Shown here: piece by piece, positions 11,354 through 22,364 of the stretch
How positions within the stretch are numbered: position 1 is the first letter of the stretch
Layout: every line of letters begins with the position of its first letter
From: Oryzias latipes
Taxonomy: Eukaryota; Chordata; Actinopteri; Beloniformes; Adrianichthyidae
Direction: 5' to 3'
DNA: 64,000 nt
Assembly: GCF_002234675.1 (NCBI RefSeq)
Contig: NC_019872.2
Location: 14,691,950 to 14,755,949, forward strand
The notes under the pieces: generated by a model
Seen by the model: only the letters and a program-made list of their open reading frames with translations
What the model was told of the DNA's origin: nothing
The model's database searches: none
Program-made: the position numbers and the translations under genes

Positions 11354-14300
11354 TAACCCCTCCCCCAACGTCCGGCTACCAGACGGACGGCAAGGCTGGG
11401 TGGGATTGTCCCGATGAAACCGGGCGATGACGTTCTCGTCCAGTATATGTCTCTCAGGCACCCACTGACGGTGCTCAGGTCCGTAACCCACCCAGTCAAC
11501 CAGGTATTGAATGCCCCGCCCCCTTCTTCGGGAGCCAAGAAGTTGGTTGATCGAATAGACAGGACCACCATCTATGTAACGCGGTGGGGGTGGTTCCAAA
11601 TCAGTGGTCTGAAGACAGCTCTCCCTCACTGGCTTCAACTTGCTGACATGGAATACCGGATGGACCTTCAAGGTTGACGGAAGGTCCAACCTTACTGCTA
11701 CTGGATTGACGACCTTTGTGATGGTGAAAGGTCCAAGGAACCGTGGATGTAGTTTTCTCGAACCTCCTTTCAGGGGTATGTCTGAGGAGGAAAGCCACAC
11801 CTTATCTCCCACCTTGTACACAGGAGCCGCGGACCGGCGACGGTTGGCCACAGCAGTGAACCGCTCCTGGTTCCTCAGCAAACTGGCTCTAAACCTCCTC
11901 CAAGTACGCTGGCAGCGTCTCACAAAGGCAGCCGGACCAGATGTAGATGTCACTTCTTCCTGATGTGGGAAAAGCGGGGGTTGATATCCATAGGCTGCCT
12001 GGAACGGGGAGAAGCCAGAGTTGTTGACTAAGGAGTTGTGGGCATACTCAGCCCATGGAAGCTGCCTGGCCCATGTGCCAGGGCTCTTGGCACACATGGC
12101 ACGCAGGGTGGTCTCCAGATCTTGATTATAACGCTCCACCTGGCCATTGGTTTGTGGATGGAATCCAGAACTCAAACTAAGAGTGATCCCCAACAGCTTG
12201 CAGAACTCTTTCCAGAACTCTGCCACGAACTGGGGTCCTCTATCTGAAACAATGTTAGCAGGGAGACCATGCAGTCGAAACACGTTTCTGGACATCACTT
12301 CTGCCAATTCTTTGGCAGTGGGTAGTTTTTGTAGAGGGACTGCATGGGCCAACTTAGAGAACCTGTCAACTATGGTCAAAATTACAGAAAAACCTCTGGA
12401 GTTTGGAAGTCCTGTAATAAAATCAACGGCGATATGGGACCATGGCCTGGAGGGCACTGGGAGAGGCTGTAAGAGGCCAGCAGGAGGTCTTCGGGGTACC
12501 TTGGCAATAGCGCATGCAGGGCACGAGGAGACAAATGCTCTGATGTCAGAGGTCATCGTGGGCCACCAGAATCGCTGTCCAACTAAGAAAATTGTTCGAG
12601 TGACACCAGGATGGCAGGCCAAACGAGAGCAATGTCCCCATTTGATAACTTGTGAACGGAGACTCGAGGGAACAAACAAACAATGGGTTGGGCAACCAGA
12701 TGGAACTACAGAGTCATCAGACACAGAGGCTTTAACCCTCCGCTCTAGGGCCCACCTTGTTGTAGCCAGCACCATGTTTTGAGGAAGGATGGTACACTCT
12801 TTATCTGAAACTATAGAGTCGCTCTCCCTCTGGTGCTGCCGGGACAGAGCATCAGGTTTGGCATTCTTGCTTCCTGGCCGATAGGACAGGGAAAACCTGA
12901 AACGGTCAAAAAACAAGGCCCATCGAGCCTGGCGAGAGTTAAGTCTCTTGGCAGTTCTTATATATTCCAGGTTCTTGTGATCTGTCCATACGAGAAATGG
13001 GTGTTCAGCTCCCTCCAACCAATGACGCCACTCTGCAAGAGCTAATTTAACAGCGAGGAGCTCCCTGTTCCCTATGTCGTAATTTCTCTCTGCAGGAGTG
13101 AGCTTGCAGGAGAAATACGCGCAGGGATGCAACTTACTATCAGATGCCCTCTGGGACAACACCGCACCCACCCCCGTGTCAGACGCATCCACCTCCACAA
13201 CAAACTGTTTGGAGGTGTCAGGGTGAACCAGAATGGGAGCCACAGAGAAACGTCGTTTGAGCTCAGAAAATGCTTTGCTGGCATCATTATCCCACAGGAA
13301 GCGTACCTTTTGTGACGTTAGTTTGTGGAGTGGGGCAGCAATGGCACTAAAGTTCCTGATGAAGCGTCTATAGAAATTTGCAAAACCAAGGAAGCGTTGG
13401 AGCTGTCTCCTTCCCGTTGGTTCGGGCCAATCCAAGACAGCTTTGACCTTGGTATTGTCCATAAGAACGGAACCTGGAGATATCACATGACCGAGAAATA
13501 TTGTCTTGGTGGTGTGAAACTCACATTTCTCTGCCTTGCAGTAGAGCTGATTCTCCAGAAGCCGTTGAAGGACTGCTCTCACATGCTGCACATGAGTCTC
13601 AGAGTCTGGGGAGAAGATCAGAATGTCGTCGAGGTAAACAAAAACAAACTTATTGATCATGTCCCCGAGAACATCATTTATGAGACACTGAAACACAGCT
13701 GGTGCATTAGTTAGCCCAAAAGGCATAACCAAGTATTCAAAATGTCCACTGGGAGTGTTGAAAGCCGTTTTCCACTCATCCCCCTCTTGTATCCGCACCA
13801 AGTGGTAGGCACTGCGGAGATCCAGCTTGGTGAAGATGTTAGCCCCCTTCAATAAATCAAAAGCAGTACTTAGCAGGGGTAGAGGGTAAGTATTGCGAAC
13901 TGTGATGCTGTTAAGTCCTCTGTAGTCGATGCAGGGACGCAGACCACCATCACGTTTGCCAACAAAGAAAAAACCTGCTCCTGCTGGGGAGGAGGAAGGG
14001 CGAATTATTCCTGCCTGAAGGCTCTCCTGAAGATATTGGTCCATCGCTTTACGCTCTGGAGGGCTCAAGGGGTACAGATGACCTTTGGGTGGTTGAGTTC
14101 CTGGGAGCAGATCCACGGAGCAATCATAGGGACGGTGTGGGGGAAGGGACTTGGCCCGAGTCTTACAGAACACATCACCTAAGTCATGGTAAACAGAAGG
14201 AACCTTGCCAAGGTCAGGAGGTTCTGGAGCAGGTGTGTTCTGGACAGAAGAACGTAATGTAGCAGCATTCAAACAGTTCAACAAACAGAATGGACTCCAA

Positions 14301-15631
14301 GACAAAATCCTGCCACTAACCCAGTCTATGTGAGGGATATGTCGGCAAAGCCATGGATAGCCCAAAATGACATGGGGCTTCATTGACTCAACAACAAAAA
14401 AAGACATCAGTTCATTATGATTTCCAGAGACTGTCACTTTAACAGGGATGGTGCGAGCGGACACTCTGTGAATGAGTGCTCCATTGATGGCATTGATGAA
14501 CAGGGCAGCAGGCAGGGGCTCTATGGGTATCCTCAGCCTGTCCACCACCTCTTGGGATATCAAGTCTCCATCAGAACCAGAGTCAATAAGAGTCTCGAAC
14601 TCACCCAACCGCAGATCACAAGCCACCAGAATCGTCGTTGGAGGTCGAGAGGGCGGAGAAAACAGAGAAACGCGGCTCACCAGTTGCCCTCTCACTGATG
14701 AGCCCTGGTGTTTTGCCCGACAGCTTCTGACGTAGTGGCCGGGTGTCCCGCAGTAAAGACACAAGCCACCTCTCATGCGTCTCTGTCGTTCTGTTGGAGA
14801 TAGCTGCCCCAAGGCTGCCTGCAGGGGTTCCGGAGGAGTCTCAGAGGACGGAGTCCAGTCCTCTGGAATACGATGGGTAGGAACAGGTGGTGTCGGTCGC
14901 TGACGTTGGTGATGTGTCGTAGGGCCAGGAACGATCCGTTCCAGGGCTCTCTCTCTCATGCGTCGGTTGATCCGAGTGGCGAGATCAATCAGGGCCTCCA
15001 AATCTTCAGGAACCTCCCTTGCTGCTAGCTCATCCTTTAAGGAGCTAGAAAGTCCTTGGTGGAACACATCCACAAGCACCTCGTTAGGCCAACGAGTGCT
15101 GGCAGCAAGTGTGCGAAACTCTACTGCATATTCGGAAACAGTGCTGGACCCCTGGGTCAGCCGGAGGAGTTGAGAAGCAGCTGTTCGGTGAGACTTGGAG
15201 GGGTCAAAAACCATCAAAAGCTGAGTGGAAAAAGCACTGAAGGAACAGCAATGGGGCGCCGCCCGATCCCACTCAGCCAAACCCCATCGTTTTGCTCTTC
15301 CCGTCAAAAAACTTAGGGCATAGGCTACTTTGCTCTTTTCGGATGGAAACTCACTGGGGTTGAAATCAAACTGAAGCCGACACGAAACAAGAAAGGCCTG
15401 GCAGTCTTCAGCCGTCCCATCAAAAAGTTCAGGAGAACCAAGTCTTATCTGTCGGGGTGAAGGTGAAAGCTGCTCCAGACATGTCGTACGACCATGAAGC
15501 TCCAGCAGTTCAGACATGCAGCCATGCAAGTCCTGGACAAGTGAGGCAATCCCACCATCAGTTGGAATGGCTCCATCTGCTGGAGGTAACGGGACATCAC
15601 AAGCCTGAGAAAACTCTGCTGGGTCTGTCAT
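11351..15631 (-). CDS. Gag-Pol-chromodomain polyprotein of the Gypsy element
   Basis: A 1,426-residue uninterrupted frame whose ATG lies 17 bases after the 5' LTR. In order: a retrotransposon Gag region; a CCHC knuckle ([14 protein letters not shown], about residues 290-303); an aspartic protease with DSGSD (about 350); a reverse transcriptase with YLDD (about 665); RNase H with VDASDTG (about 812) and TDHKNLEY; an integrase with an HHCC zinc region (CPACAIAK), then DFITGLP (about 1,068), SDRGPQF and NGQVERY (about 1,162) giving the D,D-35-E triad; and a C-terminal chromodomain (YLVDWVGYG, about 1,380). Gag, Pol and chromodomain are fused in one frame, as in sushi-type chromoviruses. All catalytic motifs appear intact. 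The frame ends through the polypurine tract at a TGA in the LTR. Confidence 0.97.
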   Translation of the reverse strand: MTDPAEFSQACDVPLPPADGAIPTDGGIASLVQDLHGCMSELLELHGRTTCLEQLSPSPRQIRLGSPELFDGTAEDCQAFLVSCRLQFDFNPSEFPSEKSKVAYALSFLTGRAKRWGLAEWDRAAPHCCSFSAFSTQLLMVFDPSKSHRTAASQLLRLTQGSSTVSEYAVEFRTLAASTRWPNEVLVDVFHQGLSSSLKDELAAREVPEDLEALIDLATRINRRMRERALERIVPGPTTHHQRQRPTPPVPTHRIPEDWTPSSETPPEPLQAALGQLSPTERQRRMRGGLCLYCGTPGHYVRSCRAKHQGSSVRGQLVSRVSLFSPPSRPPTTILVACDLRLGEFETLIDSGSDGDLISQEVVDRLRIPIEPLPAALFINAINGALIHRVSARTIPVKVTVSGNHNELMSFFVVESMKPHVILGYPWLCRHIPHIDWVSGRILSWSPFCLLNCLNAATLRSSVQNTPAPEPPDLGKVPSVYHDLGDVFCKTRAKSLPPHRPYDCSVDLLPGTQPPKGHLYPLSPPERKAMDQYLQESLQAGIIRPSSSPAGAGFFFVGKRDGGLRPCIDYRGLNSITVRNTYPLPLLSTAFDLLKGANIFTKLDLRSAYHLVRIQEGDEWKTAFNTPSGHFEYLVMPFGLTNAPAVFQCLINDVLGDMINKFVFVYLDDILIFSPDSETHVQHVRAVLQRLLENQLYCKAEKCEFHTTKTIFLGHVISPGSVLMDNTKVKAVLDWPEPTGRRQLQRFLGFANFYRRFIRNFSAIAAPLHKLTSQKVRFLWDNDASKAFSELKRRFSVAPILVHPDTSKQFVVEVDASDTGVGAVLSQRASDSKLHPCAYFSCKLTPAERNYDIGNRELLAVKLALAEWRHWLEGAEHPFLVWTDHKNLEYIRTAKRLNSRQARWALFFDRFRFSLSYRPGSKNAKPDALSRQHQRESDSIVSDKECTILPQNMVLATTRWALERRVKASVSDDSVVPSGCPTHCLFVPSSLRSQVIKWGHCSRLACHPGVTRTIFLVGQRFWWPTMTSDIRAFVSSCPACAIAKVPRRPPAGLLQPLPVPSRPWSHIAVDFITGLPNSRGFSVILTIVDRFSKLAHAVPLQKLPTAKELAEVMSRNVFRLHGLPANIVSDRGPQFVAEFWKEFCKLLGITLSLSSGFHPQTNGQVERYNQDLETTLRAMCAKSPGTWARQLPWAEYAHNSLVNNSGFSPFQAAYGYQPPLFPHQEEVTSTSGPAAFVRRCQRTWRRFRASLLRNQERFTAVANRRRSAAPVYKVGDKVWLSSSDIPLKGGSRKLHPRFLGPFTITKVVNPVAVRLDLPSTLKVHPVFHVSKLKPVRESCLQTTDLEPPPPRYIDGGPVYSINQLLGSRRRGRGIQYLVDWVGYGPEHRQWVPERHILDENVIARFHRDNPTQPCRPSGSRTLGEGL

Positions 15632-15647
15632 GTTGGTTGGAGCGTAA

Positions 15648-15944
15648 TGTTACGGTTTACAGCTCAAGAACCCAGATGCAGAGTAATACTGTATACAAAG
15701 GCCAAGTTTGAAGACAGTTTAATAACAGTAGACCAAAACCAAGGTGTAGAAGACAAAACGCTCCAACAAAGAGATACAAAACAAGGTGGCTTAAATAGAC
15801 AGACAACCCAATGAACTAACAAGGACCAGCTGTGGACTCCAGCAGGAAGCACAGGAGAGTGGGCGGAGCAAGAGGAAGAAGCCACAGCAGACCTGCACAA
15901 GATCACAGAGTGAAAACCAAAAACAAAACAAGCAAACCGTGTCA
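15648..15944 (-). repeat. 5' LTR of the Gypsy element
   Basis: This 297-bp LTR starts TGTTACGG and ends TGTCA on the plus strand and is near-identical to the LTR at 11,057-11,353. It would carry the element promoter. Target-site CCTGT follows directly. Confidence 0.96.
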
Positions 15945-17595
15945 CCTGTTTGGATGAACACAGAGCTGATATCCTGAAAAGGAAAAATGTTTTTACATCA
16001 GTGAATGAGGGCAATTTTCCACGGCACACCTGACCATCTACCACGGCACACTGGTTGAAAAACACTGACTTAGTCTATACTAAAAGTGAGACAGTATACT
16101 TGATTTTTTTAAATACTACATTTCCTACAATACACTTACATAGTCCACAATATACTTGCTATACTTGTACTCACGAAAAGCAAACTTCAAACGTACTACT
16201 TTTTGCTAAGGGAACATATTGCAAAAGATCAGCAGTAAAGGGCGAAGAGGAAGATTATTGCATAAAAAAACAAGCCAACCGTTAAAGGATGAGTAAATCA
16301 TTAGTACTAAAACAACAACAAAAACATTTTTTGGTAAAAGAAGGATAATTTAACACTGAGCAATACATTTATAACTCTGGATCTTTATGTAACTAATTCT
16401 ATGGTTTTCATACATACATGAATGAAACTAAATAAAACAGAAAATCTCTAAATGTTTTACATTACTGTCAGTGTCGATCACAACAACTGCAATGAGGCTT
16501 TTGAATCTTCTTCAACATGCCTCCTGCTTACCTGTCACTCCAGGCTCCATTCCACTCCGTTCTTCCCCAGGGGTTTCTCATACGGATCATAGGAATAGTT
16601 TCAGTTTTGAAGTGCACCACCAGCTCATGACGTAAACGTATCCTCTTCAGTGCAGTCACAGAGTACACATGACCCTTCACCAGACCGTTTGCCATCTTGA
16701 ATTCAAGATCATGCGGTTTTGCCTGTAAAATGCAGAAAGTAGGTAAGTACAGTCAAAATATCTGAAGAGCATGAGATCAGAAATGCTAAGGAACAGTAAA
16801 GACCTTGACGTCACAGCTGATGATTCCACCGTCTTCATAAACTTTGAGAAGGTTTTCAAATAGATAATCTTGTTTTTTTTTGGTCTTTGTAGAAAGCCTC
16901 TCCCTCTAAGTTAGTGCGTTCATATACAGCACCAGTGAAATCCACCACAGCATCTCCACCGAATCCTAGTCTTAAGACTCATAGCAGCCATAGAGTCTGA
17001 GATAAAAACAAAAAAACACAAAAGTTTAGTTGAAAGAAAAGATTATCTTTCCTCCATATTTGTTTGGAGGGAAGGTAAAAATAACACTGTACAATATTCT
17101 TGTTTCGGATAAAGAAGCGTAAAGCTCGGCCCTATTTTGGAAAGGCAGAAATATTGGTTCATAAATCAAGTGGACTGACTTGGCATAAGCCTTCTCCAGC
17201 AGAGAACTCCAGAATTCATTTTTGCTGTTTGATTGACAGTAGATCAGTTCTCCATTAATAGTAGGCAGCCGGTCGTCCACGACCACATCTATCTCCTACC
17301 AAAGACCCAGAACTGAAAGTGGAAGATCCCGGCATAGTTTTCTAGATGTTTGGGATCCCACTCCTGCTCCTTCCAATCAGGAATCACCTGGAAGCATGTA
17401 AAAGAAGTCAAGTTGTTTTGTTTTGACTCATCCCCTGAAGGAGCAGTGAACTAAAGTTTAATTCTTACGTAGAAACTGAACAGTAACCCAAACCAACTCA
17501 CAAACCTCAGTGTCAAGCAAAAAGCTTTCATAAATTAAGTCTGGATTTTAACCCACAACTTTTAGTCTTACAGCAGACATAATCAAAGCTATTGA

Positions 17596-20440
17596 CCATT
17601 ACTGTGTGCTTTTTAACATCACTGGTTTTATAAAGCAAGAGACCTCTGTGAGAACGGTGAAGAAACGCTACTTGACTCCTGAAGTGGTCGAAAAATTTAT
17701 TACATCTGTTCGCTCCAACTCTCCACCTGTCTTACCGGCCCCCTGTGATCTACTTGTTGAAAGTTTTAACAGTAAATTAAAATCCAGTCTCAACTCAGTT
17801 GCTCCACTAACATCTAAGAAGATAAGAATCAAACCCACGCCTCCTTGGAGAACTGAGGAAATTAAACAATTGAAGAGACGTTGCAGATCTGCCGAAAGAC
17901 TTTGGAGAAAACACAAACTTGAAATAAACTATCAATTATACCAAAACCAACTAAAACTATATAATCAAATCGTAAAACAGACCAGAAATTCATATTTTGC
18001 GAACAACATTTCCGTAAATAAAAATAACCCCAGAGTCCTTTTCACCACAATAGAATCTTTAATCAACTCAAATGTGAACAAAAACCCAATGCCAGCCTCG
18101 GCCTCATTGTGTGAGGACTTTGCAGACCACTTCGGGAGCAAGATTGATTCTGTCAGAATGAACATCATAAAAGAACAGAAAAGCCTCTCTATTGGTTATG
18201 ATGGCTTGATTTTACCTGAGGAAGCACTGGACAGTTTTGACCTGGTTGAAGCTGCAACACTTGGTCGAGTTTTCTCCCAAGTTAATCCAACAACTTGTTC
18301 TTTAGATCCCATCCCCACATCACTTTTTAAATCATTTTATGGGTCTTTTGAGAGTGAGATTTTAAATATCATTAACTCCTCTCTACAGACGGGTATTTTT
18401 CCTGCTGCCTTTAAAACGGCAGTGGTGAAACCATTACTCAAGAAAACTAATTTAGACCCTTCAGTTTTTAATAACTACAGACCTGTGTCCAACTTGCCAT
18501 TTTTAAGTAAGGTTTTAGAAAAACTTGTTTTTATTCAGCTAAACGAGTTTCTCTTACAAAACAACATTTTTGAGATAAACCAGTCTGGCTTTAGGACGAA
18601 CCACAGCACAGAGACGGCCTTGTTAAAAATTGTTAATGATCTCAGGTGTGCCTTGGATTCAGGTCAGATCTCAGTACTAGTTCTGTTAGATCTAAGTGCA
18701 GCTTTTGATACTGTTGATCACCTGATCCTTGTAAACAGACTTAAAAGTCTTGGCCTTTCAGGGACTGTTCTCAAGTGGTTCGAGTCGTATCTCATGGAGA
18801 GAAGCTTTATGGTAAGCATGGACACATATTTTTCTGGGGTCCATGAAATTAATTGTGGTGTGCCTCAAGGTTCCATCCTGGGCCCCTTGCTTTTTAACAT
18901 TTACATGCTTCCTCTGGGGAATGTCATCAGGAGCCACAACATCAGTTTTCATAGCTATGCTGATGATACCCAGCTGTACATAGCTATGTCTCCTGATGAC
19001 ACAAGACCAATAGAAGCACTTTTTAACTGTATTTTAGATGTAAAATTATGGATGGCAAATAATTTTCTGCAGCTCAACCAGGAAAAAACTGAAATTTTAG
19101 TTATTGGTCCTGAAGCCAAGAGGGAGAAACAGTTTCTGAAGCTACAGGAACTTTCCTTAAGTCATTCGGAAGCAGTCAGAAACCTGGGTGTTATTTTTGA
19201 CTCTAAGCTAACTTTTATCCCCCATATAAAACAGGTGGTTAAAACTGGTTTTTATCATCTCAAAAATCTGGCTAGAGTCCGCCCACTACTCTCTCTTGCT
19301 AATATGGAGATGCTAATGCATGCTTTTATCATGAGTAAAATTGATTACTGTAACGCCCTGCTTGCTGGTCTTCCAAAAACAAATATTAGGAACCTTCAGC
19401 TTCTCCAGAATTCTGCTGCACGAGTTCTTACAAAGACCAGGAGGCGGGCTCACATCACCCCAATTTTAAAATCCCTGCATTGGCTCCCCATATGCTTCAG
19501 GATTGATTTTAAGATACTTTTAACAGTTTTTAAATGTCTTAACGGTCTTGCGCCTTCTTATTTATCAGATCTTTTAGTAAGATATGAACCCTCGTGGACC
19601 CTGAGATCCTCTGGCACTGGTCTGTTAACCATTCCAACTGTAAAAACTAAAACCTATGGAGAAGCTGCATTTCAGCACTATGGTCCCCGCTTATGGAACA
19701 GTCTGCCAGAGGGCCTGAGAGCCGCAGAGAGCATTGATACTTTTAAGAAAAGGCTCAAGACCCATCTTTTTAACCTGGCTTTTAGCTAATTTTTATTTAT
19801 TATTTATTTATTTTACTACTTTTATTTATTTATTGTTATTTATCTATATGTATTTTCTATTTTTATTTTATTTCTTTATCCATTTTATCTTGTTTTATGA
19901 ACTTGAACCTGATTTTTAACGTGTTATTTTAATTTACCTTATTTCAATGTTTTATCGTTTTTATCAATATGTTTACTTTTTGATTCTCAATTTTTATTCA
20001 TTTTTATTTCCGGTGCTTCCTCAGCTGGAACCTCTCCCTCTGGGACGGCTGCTGTTCAGCCGCTGCGGCTCTGGGTGGGGACCTGCATCACCACTTAGCT
20101 GTGGTGGAGCGGTCCCCGCCTGTGATGTTGCATTTGGCTGTCTATGCGGCTGTTCACAGGGGGGGAGGTTCCAATTATTAGCGTTTCCCGCATCATGTTT
20201 TTGTGCTCAGCATATGTTTTACAGCCTATTTTTCATTGTCATTTTCCATCAGTTAGAGAGTGGGAGGTGTGAAAGGCGTGGGGGGCTAGGTACGGGGAGG
20301 GGGGGCCCTATTATTTATTTATTTATTTATTAATGCTTGCTTGTTTTTATATTTTGTTGTTTTAATGTAAAGCACTTTGTGTTATATTTTTATATGAAAA
20401 GTGCTTTATAAATAAAGTTTGATTTGATTTGATTTGATTT
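17596..20440 (+). mobile_element. 5'-truncated L2-like LINE in intron 2 of calpain copy 2
   Basis: It interrupts sequence that is continuous in copies 1 and 3 ('gagatggt.aatactgacca'). The 3' end carries the L2-type tail 'aagtgctttataaataaag' followed by a TTGAT-type short repeat. The body holds a 727-residue RT frame and then about 650 bp of 3'UTR with a GC-rich middle (20,030-20,170). The endonuclease half is missing. No clear target duplication is seen, and about 6 bp of target appear lost. Confidence 0.88.
17606..19789 (+). CDS. L2-like LINE reverse transcriptase (endonuclease part missing)
   Basis: The 727-residue frame starts in the linker before the RT and contains the RT signatures NYRPVSNLPF, FRTNHSTETALL, LLDLSAAFDTVDH (about residue 365), CGVPQGSILGPLLF and the catalytic YADD (about 450). 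It ends with the C-terminal 'HWLPI..RIDFKI' and 'FKKRLKTHLF' motifs seen in vertebrate L2-like ORF2. A normal ORF2 would have an AP-endonuclease upstream, which is absent because of 5' truncation. The lack of any stop suggests a young insertion. The first Met is arbitrary. Confidence 0.93.
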   Translation: MLFNITGFIKQETSVRTVKKRYLTPEVVEKFITSVRSNSPPVLPAPCDLLVESFNSKLKSSLNSVAPLTSKKIRIKPTPPWRTEEIKQLKRRCRSAERLWRKHKLEINYQLYQNQLKLYNQIVKQTRNSYFANNISVNKNNPRVLFTTIESLINSNVNKNPMPASASLCEDFADHFGSKIDSVRMNIIKEQKSLSIGYDGLILPEEALDSFDLVEAATLGRVFSQVNPTTCSLDPIPTSLFKSFYGSFESEILNIINSSLQTGIFPAAFKTAVVKPLLKKTNLDPSVFNNYRPVSNLPFLSKVLEKLVFIQLNEFLLQNNIFEINQSGFRTNHSTETALLKIVNDLRCALDSGQISVLVLLDLSAAFDTVDHLILVNRLKSLGLSGTVLKWFESYLMERSFMVSMDTYFSGVHEINCGVPQGSILGPLLFNIYMLPLGNVIRSHNISFHSYADDTQLYIAMSPDDTRPIEALFNCILDVKLWMANNFLQLNQEKTEILVIGPEAKREKQFLKLQELSLSHSEAVRNLGVIFDSKLTFIPHIKQVVKTGFYHLKNLARVRPLLSLANMEMLMHAFIMSKIDYCNALLAGLPKTNIRNLQLLQNSAARVLTKTRRRAHITPILKSLHWLPICFRIDFKILLTVFKCLNGLAPSYLSDLLVRYEPSWTLRSSGTGLLTIPTVKTKTYGEAAFQHYGPRLWNSLPEGLRAAESIDTFKKRLKTHLFNLAFS

Positions 20441-21593
20441 AATACTGACCACGAAATCTGATGGATCAGGTTTTATCGTCAGTAAGCAATGATTTTTAAG
20501 AATTTTCATTAGCAAAGATTTACTACTCCTTCATCAGAAATGGTTTAAAACATCACTTTTTACAAAGTTTTTATCTTTTTTTTTAAATAAATGCCAAATG
20601 GCACGGGTTGAAGGTTGATGGCTTTTGGTCACTGTTATCTATTTTTTTAGCAAGTTGTGACATATTTTGTTTACATGAAGTAAAAAGTACCAACAGTGAT
20701 GCAGTTTGGGAATTTTAAAACAATGGCGCTGAATATAAGAGCAGTGATGGATGTTTATTATTTTTTCTGTGCATACATTTTCGAATACTCACTTTTTGCC
20801 AGAGGTGGGGCTTCAAAGCAAGGCATGAGCTTGCAGCAACAAACCAGCAGTTTTCTATTAACCCCTGATTCAAGTCATGGGAATCAACACCTTTCACAAA
20901 CAGATGAGGGTCTGAGCTTATCTTCTACATTTAAAAAATAAATTGATGGTTAGTTTGTGTTTTTAAACAGAAATTTGCAAAAATATTGGGATTAATCCAG
21001 CCTGTTTAACAAATCAGTAATATGGCTTCTGGTTAAATTTCCTTTTGACCATCTTTTTTTTTACTGCCACTCACCCACGGTTGTTTCCATTCCTCTAGAC
21101 CGGGGGGGGGTTCTTCATAAAACAGAGATGAATCATCTGCAGGGAACTCTGGATCTCTGAACAGCCTCTTTCTCTTGATGCAGTCCCTCTTCTGGTCAGC
21201 ATAACGTTGATTTTTGAACGGGACAACAGAGGAGGACATGGCTGAGACACTGAAACCTCACGGCTGGAGATGGATGATAAACAGTCAAGATCAGTTGTAG
21301 ATTTTCTCTGAAACTGGTCACATTTGACACAGATATAAGTTTTGTACAAATATACAGTATACCTTTAAAATAAGTTATGAACAGACTTTCTACCAAAGAG
21401 CACTCAAACCTCCAAACACATATTTGCCTATTTTCATACTCATTTTTATATCTAGCACTTATTTTGCAACTGAATGAAAGACGAAAAAATCAGAGTCAAA
21501 TTGGTGATCCAGGAACTTTTAAATTTAGCTAGCACAGTTTCATTTTGTGTTAAATAGAAAAGAAGAATTTAAGAAAGAGAAAAAAATACTAAC

Positions 21594-22360
21594 CCGGACA
21601 ATAGCTCTCACACAGCAGCAAGATATTAATGAGTTCACTGTTAAACAACAAGGCAATCTCCGGTTTTTAAAACCTGTGCCTAATTTACATACCAGTGACA
21701 AATCTCTTCCTTAGTGCTGCTCAGAGCCACACCTCACCTGTGTCAGTATGTGCTCCTCAGCAATCTAGTTCAAACACAATATTGAAGATTTGTAGTTCTG
21801 ACTGATTTATTTGTTCTGTGTGTTCAGGTCATGGTTGCTAGGGTTCCTCCGATGTCCAACATGAGCAACATTCCTGTTCTCGCACAAATATGTCACCTGC
21901 TGTCACTACAGCTGAGATAATAGCATGGTTTCAAAACAGAAGTGAAGGAACTTGCTTTTTGCGTCAAACTGAAAGCTAGTAAGCCGAAGAAGGACCGGAA
22001 TATGTGCCATCTGACACGACGGTATAAATATGTGCTGACCAAATCTGAAACTAAACTTGTCTGTTTGTCATTCATCTCCAGTCATCCATCGTTATTATGT
22101 TCTCCTCATCTATCTAGTTCAGAAATAAACATTATGATTTTATGAACTGAGATGATTATTCATTGCATGTTAAAGTGTCAGAAAAATAGTCCAAAACCTT
22201 AAAATAGAATCACCCTGACTGTGAAAAGTCAAGACCTCACAGCATTAAATTCAAACATGTTCAAATTTAAATTATTGAGACACAGATACCAATTCAAGCA
22301 CGTGGACATTACAGTCAGCAGGTGGCAGGATAGTCATTTGCAACCACTGTCCTTTAGGCT
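21594..22360 (-). promoter_or_regulatory. Putative promoter and conserved upstream flank of calpain copy 2
   Basis: Positions 21,594-21,960 match the upstream blocks of copies 1 and 3, including the potential non-coding exon with a GTTAGT donor and the AT-rich run upstream. Positions 21,970-22,155 match 3,590-3,790, and 22,265-22,360 match 6,860-6,950, so the flank has internal deletions relative to unit 1. Regulatory function is inferred from conservation among copies only. Confidence 0.4.
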
Positions 22361-22364
22361 TCTT

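Larger units (their letters stand above)
11052..15949 (-). mobile_element. Complete Tf1/sushi-type Gypsy LTR retrotransposon (chromovirus)
   Basis: The element spans 11,057-15,944 (4,888 bp) and is flanked by the direct repeat CCTGT at 11,052-11,056 and 15,945-15,949. Its two 297-bp LTRs start TG and end CA, and I count one mismatch (11,189 against 15,780). Coding sense is minus, so the right LTR is the 5' LTR. A purine tract GGGGGAGGGG lies directly before the 3' LTR. No tRNA-type TGG primer site follows the 5' LTR; the Tf1/sushi group is known for self-priming, which fits. One uninterrupted gag-pol frame fills the interior. It sits in intron 5 of calpain copy 2, and the other copies lack it. 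Confidence 0.97.
9922..21239 (-). pseudogene. Calpain copy 2 (CAPN5/6 type), inactivated and TE-inflated
   Basis: Exons: 1 21,075-21,239; 2 20,793-20,924 (NCWFVAA with the catalytic Cys); 3 17,180-17,387; 4 16,804-16,996; 5 16,532-16,722 (VKGHAYS, RNPWG); 6 10,337-10,414; 7 10,120-10,240; 8 9,922-10,044. Exons 1, 2, 5, 6, 7 and 8 are open. Exon 3 lacks one base and meets a TAG. Exon 4 lacks one base (immediate TAA after CYES) and has one extra base in an A9 run. Exon 7 has a clean 9-bp in-frame loss. Exon 9 is not found; 9,240-9,800 is foreign sequence. Intron 2 carries an L2-like LINE and intron 5 a Gypsy element, which stretch a gene that spans about 4.2 kb in copy 3 to over 11 kb. With at least three frame lesions and a missing exon this is a pseudogene. 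Confidence 0.9.

Noticed and set aside
12147..12782. A 211-codon plus-strand frame
   Set aside because: It is antisense to the integrase region of the Gypsy polyprotein; a shadow frame.
17026..17286. Calpain-like frame in copy 2 as a possible independent gene
   Set aside because: It is the end of exon 3 of copy 2 after a one-base deletion, not a separate gene.
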